64,000 bases of DNA from the NCBI GenBank assembly GCA_002812745.2, contig NCSJ02000136.1:45017-109016 (forward strand), given 5' to 3'. This document shows positions 1 through 10,582 of the stretch, in pieces; within the stretch, counting starts at the first letter, position 1, and every line of letters begins with the position of its first letter. A program made the position numbers and the translations under genes. The stretch is from Scytalidium lignicola. Lineage: Eukaryota > Ascomycota > Leotiomycetes. The notes below the pieces were generated by a model. It saw only the letters and a list, made by a program, of their open reading frames with translations, was not told where the DNA came from and made no database searches.

Positions 1-783
1 ACGGCATCCATAGTAACGGCTTCATCAAAAACCAGTCCTACATCCAGAGAGGCAACTCTTCCCGCCTCACAAAGTGAAGTGAAACGAATTGCTCCTTTTG
101 GGGAGCTTCCTGATTCTAGACAAGCCACGACGAAAAAAAAGTGAAGTGCCTGATGGTATTTATAAAGGCATGGCGAATCAGACCTCCTATGTCCGCAAGA
201 ATCCAAACGCACCGACACGTAACTTCGGTCCAGTCAAAGCACCATCAAACGTTCGAACTACGACTATTCTAGACCTCCAGCCAGACACATGTAAAGACTA
301 CAAAACAATAGGTTATTGTGGGTTTGGTGATAGCTGGTAAGCCTTAGACCATATTAATTCCAGATCCTCTATTGTTACTTGCACTGACTTGAAACTTTTT
401 GTACCAGCAAATTTCTCCACGCTAGAGAAGACTACAAACAAGGCTGGCAATTGGACAAAGAGTGGGAGCGGGTCACCAAAGGGAAGAACATTAAAGGCAC
501 GATCGTTGCGAGTGCTAATAATAAGAACGAAAGGAGAGAGGACGTCGACCAGGATGATGCAGAGCGAGAGAATATTCCGTTGGCATGCTTGATATGTGGA
601 GACCCATACAAGAACCCAATTATCACAAAGTGCGGTCATTACTTTTGCGAGCCTTGTGCTCTAAAAAGGTGCAAGAAAGATCCTAACTGCGCGGTTTGCG
701 GAGCCGGAACTGGTGGTGTATTTAACTCTGCTAGGACGCCGGTGAAGCAGGCGAAACACACCATGGTTGCTAGTTTTTCTTGA
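1..783 (+). CDS. CWC24: CWC24-like pre-mRNA splicing factor (CCCH + RING), 5' partial, frame broken
   Basis: CWC24 is a spliceosome-associated protein that acts around the first catalytic step. The CCCH finger starts at CKDYKTIGYCGFGDS. A 71-bp intron (337-407, gtaagc...accag) splits its third Cys codon; splicing restores CKFLH and the conserved stretch leading into KEWE. A C3HC4 RING follows (CLICGDPY...CGHYFC..C...C..C). Upstream, frame 1 is open from base 1 (TASIVTASSKT...) until a TGA at 142, while the conserved NPNAPTR...GPVKAP block lies in frame 2 from about 134. The switch falls on the A8 run at 133-140, so removing one A would join the frames. The protein stops 15 residues after GGVFNSA, where relatives usually carry a longer Lys/Glu-rich tail. 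The true start lies left of the window. Family is clear; whether the gene is intact is not. Confidence 0.8.
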
Positions 784-1020
784 CCTAACTGGATGACCCA
801 GTCTACTTATGTGGTCTCAAAGGTCATGCACTTGATTGTGTGCGCCTTTCGCGGACTTGGTCAGTTGATCCTACCGCTCTAGCAACTGAAATAGTCTACT
901 ACGACAAGCTTTCCCGACTGGCTATTGCACAACGATCGATTAACGGCAAATTTTAGCAAGAGACAATATCGAATGCTTTGTTCTTATAGCTACTGAGCTC
1001 ATATCAAAGCCTCTGCCTGA

Positions 1021-1272
1021 TTATTCGGGGCACAGAATCTGCCTGTACAAGCTTCCCCAGTGGCCAGTGGCGATCAACTCAGTAGCGATGGCTCTGAGCT
1101 GCTCATTTCGAATGACCAAGTCAAATCCTTCGTCGGCGGCCGCGACGCAGTCCATCCAACGATACACTAAAATACCTACGAGGATGAAGGGATATGCATA
1201 TTTGCTCATGATGTCGAATATATGATCGATGCTGCCCTCGGAGATACCACTAGGAAGAGCTGGCTCATCCAT
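1021..1272 (-). pseudogene. fragment resembling fungal nucleotidyltransferase-fold proteins
   Basis: An 83-codon open frame contains a hydrophobic strand (YPFILVGILVYRWM), an acidic DEGFDLVIR segment and a helix ending in TGHW. This pattern resembles a large, poorly characterised fungal family with a minimal nucleotidyltransferase-like fold (hydrophobic strand, GxxAxxW-type helix, DxDLxV strand). The family's downstream half (usually containing a WPE-type motif) was not found in any frame of the next 240 bases, so this is either a truncated relic or a very short gene. The assignment rests on pattern memory only. Confidence 0.35.
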
Positions 1273-2343
1273 TGTGCAGTCGTGGATTCTCCCATGTTTC
1301 GTGGAAATACCTGAGACCGGTGGGGAGTGATTCAGAGGTACATGCTTGTTGGCATAGTCTCGAACTAGTGTCCGATATCCCTCGTTGAGTTTGATGAGTT
1401 CGGATGAATTTTGAATTTTGAGAAATTGAAGACACCAGCACCAACGAGATGCACGGGGCTACACATCGTCATGTGACGGACGACTGACTGACACATCAAG
1501 GTCCTGAAGAGTAACGGAGCACAAAATGATGACTCGGGCTTATTCCTTAGTATTGAAAATCAGGAAGCAGAGATATGCTATCCAAACTCGCAGACTAGTA
1601 AGATAAACCTTCAACATCACAAAACAGGAACGCCGATTTCCTAAACGGAAAGTTTCAACCGGTTCCTTTGGTGTGTTTTAAGTATGATATCGCTGGGAAA
1701 GCCATAAACAAACCCATTGCTCGTCACTGCAGTCGAATTCTATATCACGGCTAGGAAGGCACGTATATTTAGGATTGAAGATTGGCCAAAATTTCTTAAG
1801 AATTTGGGAATGGGCAATACAGGTTGTCTTGCAATAGGTGCTGTACTTAACAGTTTTATGAATTAGATCGGTGGTTTAGCTCCTGGTAGAAAGTGAAGTA
1901 TTTTATCTGCGAGGTGCAGCGCATGGTCGGGAAGGAGAGAATTTGTGATATTAGTTAGGCAGGCTCTTACTGCCCGAACAAAGAGTCATCAGAAGTGGAG
2001 AGCTTGTAACTATTTGAATTACATTCGATAGTTAATAATCTTTAATACTAATACAATTCAACCCATCGATTAGTCTTTGATTTCCGCAGCTCTNAAAAAA
2101 ATGCTGTACATATCCCTTCATAAGTCTAGCACCGCCTATCTTAAGTCGCATTATCCCCGTGATGGACTTTTGAGAATTTGCATCTTACATACTCGTTTTC
2201 TACGGGAGAAAGTACAAAGAAAGGGGGGGGGAAGGCCCAAAAAGCGGTTTGTCGGTTTCGCTGGACTATCATATTTCGAGAATGTTGTGGGACTGAGATT
2301 ATCAGGAGCCGTGTTTACGAGTACTGTACCGTACATATCCTCC
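1273..2343. other. spacer with relic-like sequence
   Basis: No convincing gene is visible. The stretch is AT-rich, has an unresolved base at 2094 beside an A run, and a G8-9 run near 2225. A minus-strand frame across 2151-2432 may be a frame-shifted continuation of the adjacent F-box gene, but nothing in it is recognisable. Confidence 0.5.
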
Positions 2344-2742
2344 CTAAAACTCCATACAATCTTGATCCTCTTCAATACCAAAAGATTGGCCGTGTGTGAT
2401 ATGACGAGCGAATTCAGGTCCATTAATATCATGAAAGCATTTGCATCGATGACAAGCGATATGTTCTGGTACTTCTTTCATCATCAGTAATAAGAAATTA
2501 TAACAATTGAGATGGTGTTCTGGTTTGCTGAGCGGTGCTAGGGCTCGCTTTTTGAGTACGTTGTATAACCATCGACATGTGAGTGAGAGCGCGCCTGCTG
2601 ATTCTGGCGAAAGAGAATCAAGGATATTGTGGACTATGTCTGGGGGGAGAGACACTAATGGGAAGGGTTGAAAGTTTGAAAGTTGGGGCTGTTGATTCTC
2701 GAACAAGCCTAGGAAAGAGAAGGGAGTTGTTAGAGTTGTCAT
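2344..2742 (-). CDS. short F-box protein, probably truncated
   Basis: The 132-residue product has a typical fungal F-box near residues 28-60 (PLVSLPPDIVHNILDSL...GALSLTCRWLYN). F-box proteins tether substrates to Skp1-Cullin-F-box ubiquitin ligases. A Cys pair (CHRCKCFHD) around residues 97-105 resembles the short Cys/His segment that follows the F-box in one expanded fungal family. Members of that family are usually 200-350 residues long, and this frame ends abruptly at MEF-TAG. A continuation in another frame is possible but not recognisable. It may be a small real gene or a decayed copy. Confidence 0.55.
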   Translation of the reverse strand: MTTLTTPFSFLGLFENQQPQLSNFQPFPLVSLPPDIVHNILDSLSPESAGALSLTCRWLYNVLKKRALAPLSKPEHHLNCYNFLLLMMKEVPEHIACHRCKCFHDINGPEFARHITHGQSFGIEEDQDCMEF

Positions 2743-5347
2743 TTTGAAAAGAAGTTTTGAAAATTCGTTGTTTGAGTCTGTTGGTGATGAATATGAAGAA
2801 GATCTGGGTTAGATGTGAAAAAGGTAGAAAAGTTGGATCTTGTTGAATCTCGGAGTTTAAATAACTGTCAAGACAACCAGTTGGAATCGGAATTTGTTGA
2901 TTGCAAGTCTGGCAACTAGCAGCTAAATAGTCTATTTAAAGTATATCATATACGTCATAGTTGCTTAACTGGACTACCGTATCCACCAAGACCCCAGGTC
3001 GCTTAAGCTAAAATTATATACAGGGATATTGTCCACTTAAAATCCTTCATTCTCCTAAAACGGCTAAAAGTGGTTCAAAATGGCTCATGGGTCCAAACAG
3101 AAATGATCCTTAGTTAACTAGTCTTGCAATTACATATTATCCATGTAATATTATGCTATACCATGGTTGTGATTATTATCAGAGATCTTCATCATCTAGA
3201 TCCGCGTTCTGCAGTCGCGGGAGGGGCCTGCTAGGTGCCGTGAATCAATGAGTCGATCGACGGGAGCAGGAGCCGAGTCAAGATCCGATGCTGGCCCGTC
3301 TCCTACCGGTGCATGGCCTGATTGATGGTTTTGAGAGTAGCAGTGCGTCTCGGTGGAGAGGTTGGTCAATCCTGCGGACGAGCTCATCTTTTGAGCTTCT
3401 TCACGAGAGATGAATATTTTGATGGCCATTAGCCATGAAAATAAATTGAGTTGACCGATTCATACGACTTTTGTATAAAATCTCATAATTAACTAAAACA
3501 TGCATTAATTTGTCGTCTCGGGAGGTTGCAAGGTCCTTAAGCTCAGATGTTGTGCTTATTGATAATTAGGATAATACCCGCTGCCTAAAACAGCCTACTA
3601 AATTCGGAAGCACTACACGGCACCATGTCACGGGATCTCAGCCAAAGGCAGCACGTGCCGTGTGATTACATAATTATTTACCGGCCTTTTCACCCAGGTG
3701 AGTGCCTGAAATGCCCTATACTATATGTATTCATGTAGGAATTTTTAATTTTAATTCCACGTAACAACTTCTCCACAAAGATCACCGGTTTGATGTAAAA
3801 ATTGCCTAGTTAAGTAAATGAGGGAAGAGCGAACCAGCCAGTGTGCGTACTGTACGTGTAAGGCTGCAGCACTAAACCTTCATGACTATTTCAACCTTCT
3901 TCACTCCAACCTTAAAATCCCAAGCACCGTCTCATTCGAGTTTCCAGATCGAGAGGTTCTCGACGAGAAGATATTGGCCAACGTAAGCATGGACCCAGTT
4001 ACAATCTTCTCCACTGACACGATATTACATTATCGCGCTCACTGAACTTGTTTGGAGATCGTAAGCTGACACTTTCAGCTCTAATTAGTGATGTAACAAG
4101 TAGTTTTCGTCTGTACGTGTATGAAACAACTCATCGAACGAAGCCAATTTTAATTCGATGCCTTACGACGTTAGTTCTTACACCTGAGTGAGCTTTTCGG
4201 GCACTTTCTTCCCAACATGGACAGCCAGTACGAACATTCGCATCGCATCGTATTGGATTGCATTAAATCAACGCAGATCATCCACGTGCAAAAGCTACGG
4301 GATTACTTGACTGCGCTTTTCTGATCTGGACAAATCACTGGTTTGACGCAGTCCGACAGGCAGACAAGCAGACAAAGCCTGACAGGCTATCGTCGATGCC
4401 TCGTCGATATCCGGGCGGGTTCTTTCACGTACAGTACACCGCCTCGGAGGTACGGTAAACCACGGTAGATCCGAAAAGTCCATGGAGATAAGGGCCACAG
4501 GGCGTCAACTTACTAAACACATCCAACGCATCATCGACAACCAAATTTCCGATGAAGATAGGCGCCCAGCAGATACAGTCTGCTTACAACGCCTGTTCTT
4601 CTGTGGTGACCCATTTGGCACGCTTTTGATATCCGTGGCTGCAGAAAATTCGACCCGGGATTTTACATTGGCCCGACTCCAGAGCCTAGCTGGCGGCTCT
4701 CACATGCCTGCCAACGCCATGGTCAGACATTTGGGTCAGAAAAGTTTGGGCTGACAAAAAGATGACAACTCTGCTGGATCCCAAGAAAATATCTTCCATC
4801 GGGATATCCAATCACGCAGTACGAATTGTTTGTGTCAAGCTTTCCAACTGATACGCTACCTTCCCAAAGCCATCATCAAGGTCCCACCGTCCTGGCTCAG
4901 CCCGCCTGGAAACACACAGGCTGGATGAGAGAATGCTGTAGGAAAACACGGCCAAATTAGTTAATTGTCTTAGAATTTAATTAGCTTAGGACCTTGTTAT
5001 GTCCGCGGTCTTTGATGGTGCCTTTTGACATGCATATCTTAATTATGCACAAGCGCATCAGTCATAACGGACTCTTCCTTCTCTCCTCCAATGGCGTGCC
5101 GGACTGCGGATATATTTGCTACAATTATTTCCCGTCTCGGACTATCTATCTGGGCTCGGACTTTTTGATTGATTAAGGTTGAAGCTATCTTACGTTGAGT
5201 GGATCTAATTCTCCAGTTTGGTGGTGCCGTTGAACTGGGTCGACCCCCTTATGATGTATTAGCCTATTCGTTTGGACACCTCGAATTCATTGTGGATCTC
5301 AGGTAAGCCCTACAGCATGTCAGGTTGGTGAAATCTCGATTCGTACT
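2743..5347. other. long AT-rich spacer without a recognisable gene
   Basis: Small open frames exist (for example 3196-3429 minus, 3818-4045 plus, 4482-4754 plus), but none shows a known motif, codon pattern or splice context. The right end is the promoter region of the efflux transporter. Confidence 0.5.
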
Positions 5348-5355
5348 CTATATAT
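5348..5355 (+). promoter_or_regulatory. possible TATA box of the efflux transporter
   Basis: CTATATATG lies about 235 bases before the transporter ATG, followed by a CT-rich tract (about 5413-5447) of the kind often found near fungal transcription starts. The call is by position and sequence only. Confidence 0.35.
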
Positions 5356-5588
5356 GCATCCTCTTTCTCCCGAATCCTGAATCCTAGGCAGATTGCGTGA
5401 GCTTTGGCCAACCTTCTCTTTTTTTCTCCTCGTTCTCTTCTGGTTCGCAGTTGTTGCCGTCTGACTTAACCTACTACAAGTCAGTCTTATACTCAAGGCT
5501 CACTGTCTTCGCTTCATTGATACGCCGTCAGTGTATCTCCAAGTTATCACTTAGCTAGTGAAGTTTGGCATTTAATACAACTCTAAAA

Positions 5589-7334
5589 ATGGTTAACATT
5601 CCAGAAGAGAAAGAGCTGGAGTCTGGAGTCGCCACTCCCTCCGTCAATACCCTCACCGTCCCTCAAGAGAATGTACAGGATACATCAGAAAAGACCTCCG
5701 TTACCGATGTGGATAACGAAAAGGACTTTGTCACCGATATAGATCAGGAAAAACAAGAAAAACAGGTCGAGCAGATCGAGGAGAAACCCCCACGAGATAT
5801 CACTGGTTGGCGATGGATCGTTGTTATCCTTGCAATCCTGAGTTCAACCTTCCTGTTTGCCCTCGATCAAACCATTGTTGCAGATGTTCAGCCTGAGATT
5901 GTCACCTCATTCAACAGTGTTAGCAAACTTACATGGCTTAGTGTGGCTTTCCTTATGACCGCCGCGTCAACAAACATGATCTTCGGGAAGATTTACGGCC
6001 AATTTAATGCCAAGTGGTTGTACATTATAACGGTTACTATCTTCGAAATTGGCTCTGCTGTCTGCGGTGCGGCGCCCAACATGAACGCCTTGATTGTTGG
6101 CCGTGCTATCTGTGGTATTGGTGGAGTGGGTATGTATGTTGGCGTTATGACTCTCCTTGCAGCTACGACGACCATGCACGAACGTCCAATGTATGTTGGA
6201 TTAACCGGTCTCACCTGGGGTTTGGGAACCGTTCTAGGACCTATCATTGGTGGTGCTTTCACCGACAGTTCTGCTGGTTGGAGATGGGCCTTCTATATCA
6301 ATCTCTGTGTCGGAGGAGCCTGTGCACCCGTCTATCTCTTCATGCTCCCAAGCCCAGATCCTCGCCCAGGAGTCAAGTATATCGATCGTGCGAAGGAGAT
6401 GGACTGGCTCGGAACGCTTCTGATACTTGGAGCCTTCACGACTGGGGTCTCAGCTGTCTCCTTGGGTGGTATAACAGATCCTTGGAATAGCGCCACTATT
6501 ATCGGGTTGTTTTGTGCTTCTGGTGTGCTCTTTATTCTTCTCGGATTGCAACAAACATTCCTCGTGCTTACAACCAAATCCCGACGTATCTTCCCAATCG
6601 AGTTCCTATCCTCCCGCACGCTCTTGATTCTTTTCGCCATGACTGCCGCAGGTGGTACTGCAATTTTCGTCCCCATCTACATGATCCCGCTGCTCTTCCA
6701 ATTCACGCGGAACGACAGTGCACTTGAAGCAGGAGTTCGTCTCCTCCCATTCATCTTCCTCTGCGTCTTTGCTGTCATCCTTAACGGGGCAATTTTGTCA
6801 TCCTTTGGGTATTACATGCCGTGGTACTTAGGAGGTGGTATTTTGGTGGTCATTGGTGGCGCACTCCTCTACACTGTTGACCAAAACACGTCCACAGCCA
6901 AGATATACGGTTACTGTGTCATTCTCGGTGTTGGTGTAGGCATGTTCAGCCAAGCATCCTTCTCCGTAGCTCAGGCTGTTGTCGAGCCTGAAATGATCCC
7001 CAACGCCGTTGGCTTCATCACCTGTGCTCAGGTAAGTGGCGTGACTATCTCGCTCGCCATCTCGAACAGCGTCTTCCTCAACAAATCTCAAGAGGGTATT
7101 CAAGCGGTTCTACCAAATGTGACAGCGGCTGAAGTCCAGAGTGCAATCACTGGGGCCAACTCAGCCTTCGTGAGGAATTTAACACCGGAAGCCAGAGATA
7201 AGGTGTTGGATGCCATCGTCACGGCTATGAGCAAGTCTTACATCCTAGTTATCACGGCTGGAGCAGTTGTACTAGTACTGAGCATGATTATGAAGAGAGA
7301 GAAACTCTTCCTGCAAGCTGGCGGTGCTGCTTGA
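5589..7334 (+). CDS. DHA2-type major facilitator drug/toxin efflux transporter
   Basis: An intronless gene encoding 581 residues. About 70 charged N-terminal residues precede the first membrane helix (about residue 75). The DHA2 signature LDQTIVADVQP is near residue 92, and GxxxGPxxGG (GLGTVLGPIIGGAF) ends helix 5. The spacing of hydrophobic segments fits 14 helices. These proton antiporters sit in the plasma or vesicle membrane and export toxins, antifungals or secondary metabolites; the substrate cannot be read from sequence. No biosynthetic gene lies beside it, so an orphan stress or drug pump is as likely as cluster export. The first ATG in frame (5589, context AAAAATGG) is chosen; a longer frame would need a TTG start. 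Confidence 0.93.
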   Translation: MVNIPEEKELESGVATPSVNTLTVPQENVQDTSEKTSVTDVDNEKDFVTDIDQEKQEKQVEQIEEKPPRDITGWRWIVVILAILSSTFLFALDQTIVADVQPEIVTSFNSVSKLTWLSVAFLMTAASTNMIFGKIYGQFNAKWLYIITVTIFEIGSAVCGAAPNMNALIVGRAICGIGGVGMYVGVMTLLAATTTMHERPMYVGLTGLTWGLGTVLGPIIGGAFTDSSAGWRWAFYINLCVGGACAPVYLFMLPSPDPRPGVKYIDRAKEMDWLGTLLILGAFTTGVSAVSLGGITDPWNSATIIGLFCASGVLFILLGLQQTFLVLTTKSRRIFPIEFLSSRTLLILFAMTAAGGTAIFVPIYMIPLLFQFTRNDSALEAGVRLLPFIFLCVFAVILNGAILSSFGYYMPWYLGGGILVVIGGALLYTVDQNTSTAKIYGYCVILGVGVGMFSQASFSVAQAVVEPEMIPNAVGFITCAQVSGVTISLAISNSVFLNKSQEGIQAVLPNVTAAEVQSAITGANSAFVRNLTPEARDKVLDAIVTAMSKSYILVITAGAVVLVLSMIMKREKLFLQAGGAA

Positions 7335-8163
7335 TTTCTCTATTTCATGTCAAGCATAATTTTTCAGAATTAAAAAAAAATTGCTACGACAAAGAAGTAA
7401 TGAATTCCGATGATAAAGCGTTTAGCTGGGGAAATGCTTAGACGGGGGTTTAGATTATATCCAGGGTGCATTCGATGGCTACTTTCATTGGGATATAGGA
7501 GAAACTAATACATAGTAGGCAAAGGCTATGAAGGGCAGTAGCGTCTTGCAGCACGGCATTCGGTGTTCGGGGGTTCCTTTTTTCCTTTCATCATTTGTCA
7601 ATAATACCAAACAAAGCAATCTACNTTTTTACACTCATTCGATAACCTTTCCCTTTGCTTTTAAGTATCTCTAGTTTAGTAATACTCTTCATTTAATACA
7701 CACACCTCTTCGATTCTTAGTTTTGATTCAACAGCTATTCATAGTTATAAATATAAATGTATTACCTAGCTAGCTTGTCCAATCAAATCTTATTTTACTT
7801 GCCGTTTAACTTAGTTATGTTTAGTTTAACGTCCATTTAACCTCTGCCGATGGAGAGTAATTATTCAGCATTTCGGAGGACTAATTACTAATCTAGCATA
7901 GTGTGAGTGGAAGCAGCCATGGGTTCAGAGAACCCCACTGAGCCCACATAATTATTTGAATAGTAATTTGAGCCCCCCCAAAGCTTTAAATAGAGTTTGA
8001 ACTTAATAATGTTCTGTATGAATTAATTACGTATATTTATATAACTATGATGTTACCAAAATGCGCAATACCTTCATAACGCCATTCCCTAGCAAAAATG
8101 GAATGAAATTTTTTGAAGACGAAATAGTGCCTTGCAAAAGGTAAAGCAAATAGTGTAGGGTGC
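7335..8163. other. AT-rich 3' spacer between convergent genes
   Basis: It lies between the convergent transporter and RBR ligase genes. It holds an A9 run just after the transporter stop and an unresolved base at 7625 beside a T run. No gene seen. Confidence 0.6.
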
Positions 8164-10582
8164 TCATGAAGTACCCAGAGCATACGCCGCTTGCTCCATA
8201 GTTAGCAACATATTCCATCGTTCCCTTGCAACGCCATCCATCCACATCTGCTCGGCCCATCTTTTGACTCTCCAGTCGTGCTCGCTCACTTTATTTCTCT
8301 CCTGAAGTTCAATCAACTCATTCGCCTGTCTAGCCCTTATATCCTTCACCTTTCTCGCTTCACGTGTCGCAAGCATATCCAACTGTCTCTGCCGGACTAA
8401 ATCCCATTCCTTAAATTGTCTGTCTAGGTCCCTTCTTAGCTCATTTATAGCTTTATAAACCTTGAGGTCTCCCTCCGGGTTGCCGTCCCAGTATTGGCGA
8501 AGCTGATTAAGGTATTCTTCTTCGATCCGGCGTTCCTCTGCTCTTTTTTCTTTGTATTCTTTATCGAAGAGGTACACCATGTCCGAGAGTGCAGTTTGAG
8601 ATTCGACGCCTAGAAGCTGCAGCTCTGTGGATTGCCGGAGTTGTAAAGTTGCCTTTGTATCTTCCATCTCCTTTTGGAGGATTTCAACCTCGTGTTCATG
8701 TCTCTCGGCAATAAAAATACGTTGTGTATCGTGCAGAGCTGCAAGCTGGTTGGTGTAGTTTCGATATTTACGACTGATGGCAGCAATGCGGTTCTCTTCT
8801 CGGCGCCGGCGTAGTGTTTCAGCAGCACGACGTTCGGCTTCGGCTTCTCGTGCCAACCTTTCTGCCTCACGCCGTTCCATCTCCTCGATTTCCTGCACTG
8901 CCCTTCTCACCTCTTCTTCTTCCTGCAACCGGCGTTGCTCTTCAACCTGCCGCTCTAATCGGCGGGTGTTAACTTGGGCTAGTCTCGTGACGAGTTGGGC
9001 TTCAGTACAACTACATGTCCGCCATTTTAGGCCGCAAATGTAGCAGAACTGAGCTTTGCAGCGACATGTCATATGGCGACATCCTTGGTTATGCTCCACG
9101 AAGGAGTTGCAATTATAACACCTTCTCCAACCTTCGAGCTCTGCTAGGTTTTGAGTTGCGACGACAGCAGGATCTCGAGGACAATCGCTTCCATCATGAT
9201 ATGGCCCTCGACAAATAGTGCATGTATCCTTGGAACAGGTTGGGCATTTTACGGAATGTAAGGCTGCTCTGATTTGTTTTGGCGGAATGAAAGTACTACA
9301 TGACGGGGCAGAGCAGTATATGCGATCCCCGACGGGTATAGACCATTCCTCTTCTCTTTTTTCGTACTTTTTCCTACTCTTGCTATCGAGTTGAGGTAGG
9401 ATAATATCTGATGGGATAGTATTCAGGCAACATTTCGCCGGCCAGTGCGTCTCAGAATCCATGGCAGTACTAAGCGGTGTCAGTAAGGGCAACCTCGAAC
9501 TAGAAATAGAACTCACGCTATAAGCCTTGAGAAACATAGTTTGCAATAGTTGTGGCAAACCAGTTTGATCATGTCTCTATGATCAAAGTCGTCAAGACAG
9601 GATACACATTCCCTAGAGAGATTAGTATGAATAAGTAAGTAAAACGGCACAAACATACCGTTCTAACGACGGAGGAGTTGACGCTTCCTGTTCTAAATTT
9701 GGGGTCGGTGGAGCCTGTCGTGCCGGTGGAGTAGTAAAGTCGGGCGAAGATTTGTTCAAGGTGTCCCTGATCACCTCCTTTCCTTTCCTTTTAAAGAAAG
9801 AGCTGATCTTAAACATCTTGGATGATTCATTCTCAGACGACAACGGCGAGGACATCGAGCCATATCCAGAGTCTTGAGATGTCCCGGATGAAGAGCTGCC
9901 ACCACGGTACCGAGGCCCGTTTGGGTTCAAATATCTATCGGGTTGCTCCACAGCATCACTCATAGATACCTAATACGGGTTAATGTTTTCAATTCCTTCT
10001 GATTGATTATCCATTTCCAGAGCGTCATACCTGCCCATGTGGATTTGATACTGAGGCTTCTTCCACTGCGTTTGGCGTTGTAGTTGGTGGTGAAGCAGCT
10101 GCACGTTTTCCCTCCCGATATCTCGCCTTAATTCTATCAACCGAAATCTGGAAGATGGGACGGACCTCCACCTCTATATCTGTTTGGCGGAAAGTAAGTT
10201 CTGGAGGAGGCTCAAATCTTCTCCAATCCGTGTTTTTAATTTCAGACAGAAAGGCCTCCGCTGATTCACGTAATGGCCAATTTTCCTGGTGTGATCCTTT
10301 GGATGGTCCTGGCTGCTGAGAGCTGGGAAGACCATGATCCCGGCCATTTCCAGTAACTGTTTCTAACGACGACGATGATAGTGATAATTGTGAAAATGGC
10401 TTTTGTTGCTTTGCAGACCTGGAGCTCTCCCCCACCTGAACATTTGGAATAGGCTGGGTTCTGAAGGTGCCAGTAGACAACGATAGCATACTGGACAGAA
10501 AAGAGAATGTCTTGTGTAGGGCAGCAATGAAGAGAACGTAAGAAGTGATGACAATGATAAGAAAAATATCAATCGGCTCCAT
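8164..10582 (-). CDS. RBR (RING-IBR-RING2) E3 ubiquitin ligase with N-terminal membrane anchor
   Basis: Four exons join in frame: 10582-10031, 9969-9659, 9612-9517 and 9469-8164 (introns of 61, 46 and 47 bp), giving 754 residues. RING1 begins at residue 290 (CVSC...CHNYCKLC...KCC) and is split by two introns. An IBR follows at about 372-416 (C..C...C..C...C..C). RING2 at 437-474 (CYNC...GCRHMTCRC...FCYIC) has C450 at the position of the RBR catalytic cysteine. RBR ligases receive ubiquitin on that cysteine from an E2. The N terminus is a strong hydrophobic helix (about residues 6-29), then a Ser/Pro-rich linker. After RING2 comes a long Glu/Arg coiled coil (about 478-650). The anchor implies work at a membrane; the substrate is unknown. 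Confidence 0.88.

Noticed and set aside
2077..2490. 137-codon plus-strand open frame
   Set aside because: It lies antisense to the F-box gene, includes an unresolved base and a G run, and shows no motif.
5589..10582. Efflux transporter plus neighbours as a secondary-metabolite cluster
   Set aside because: No synthase, tailoring enzyme or cluster regulator lies nearby; the RBR ligase is not a cluster gene.
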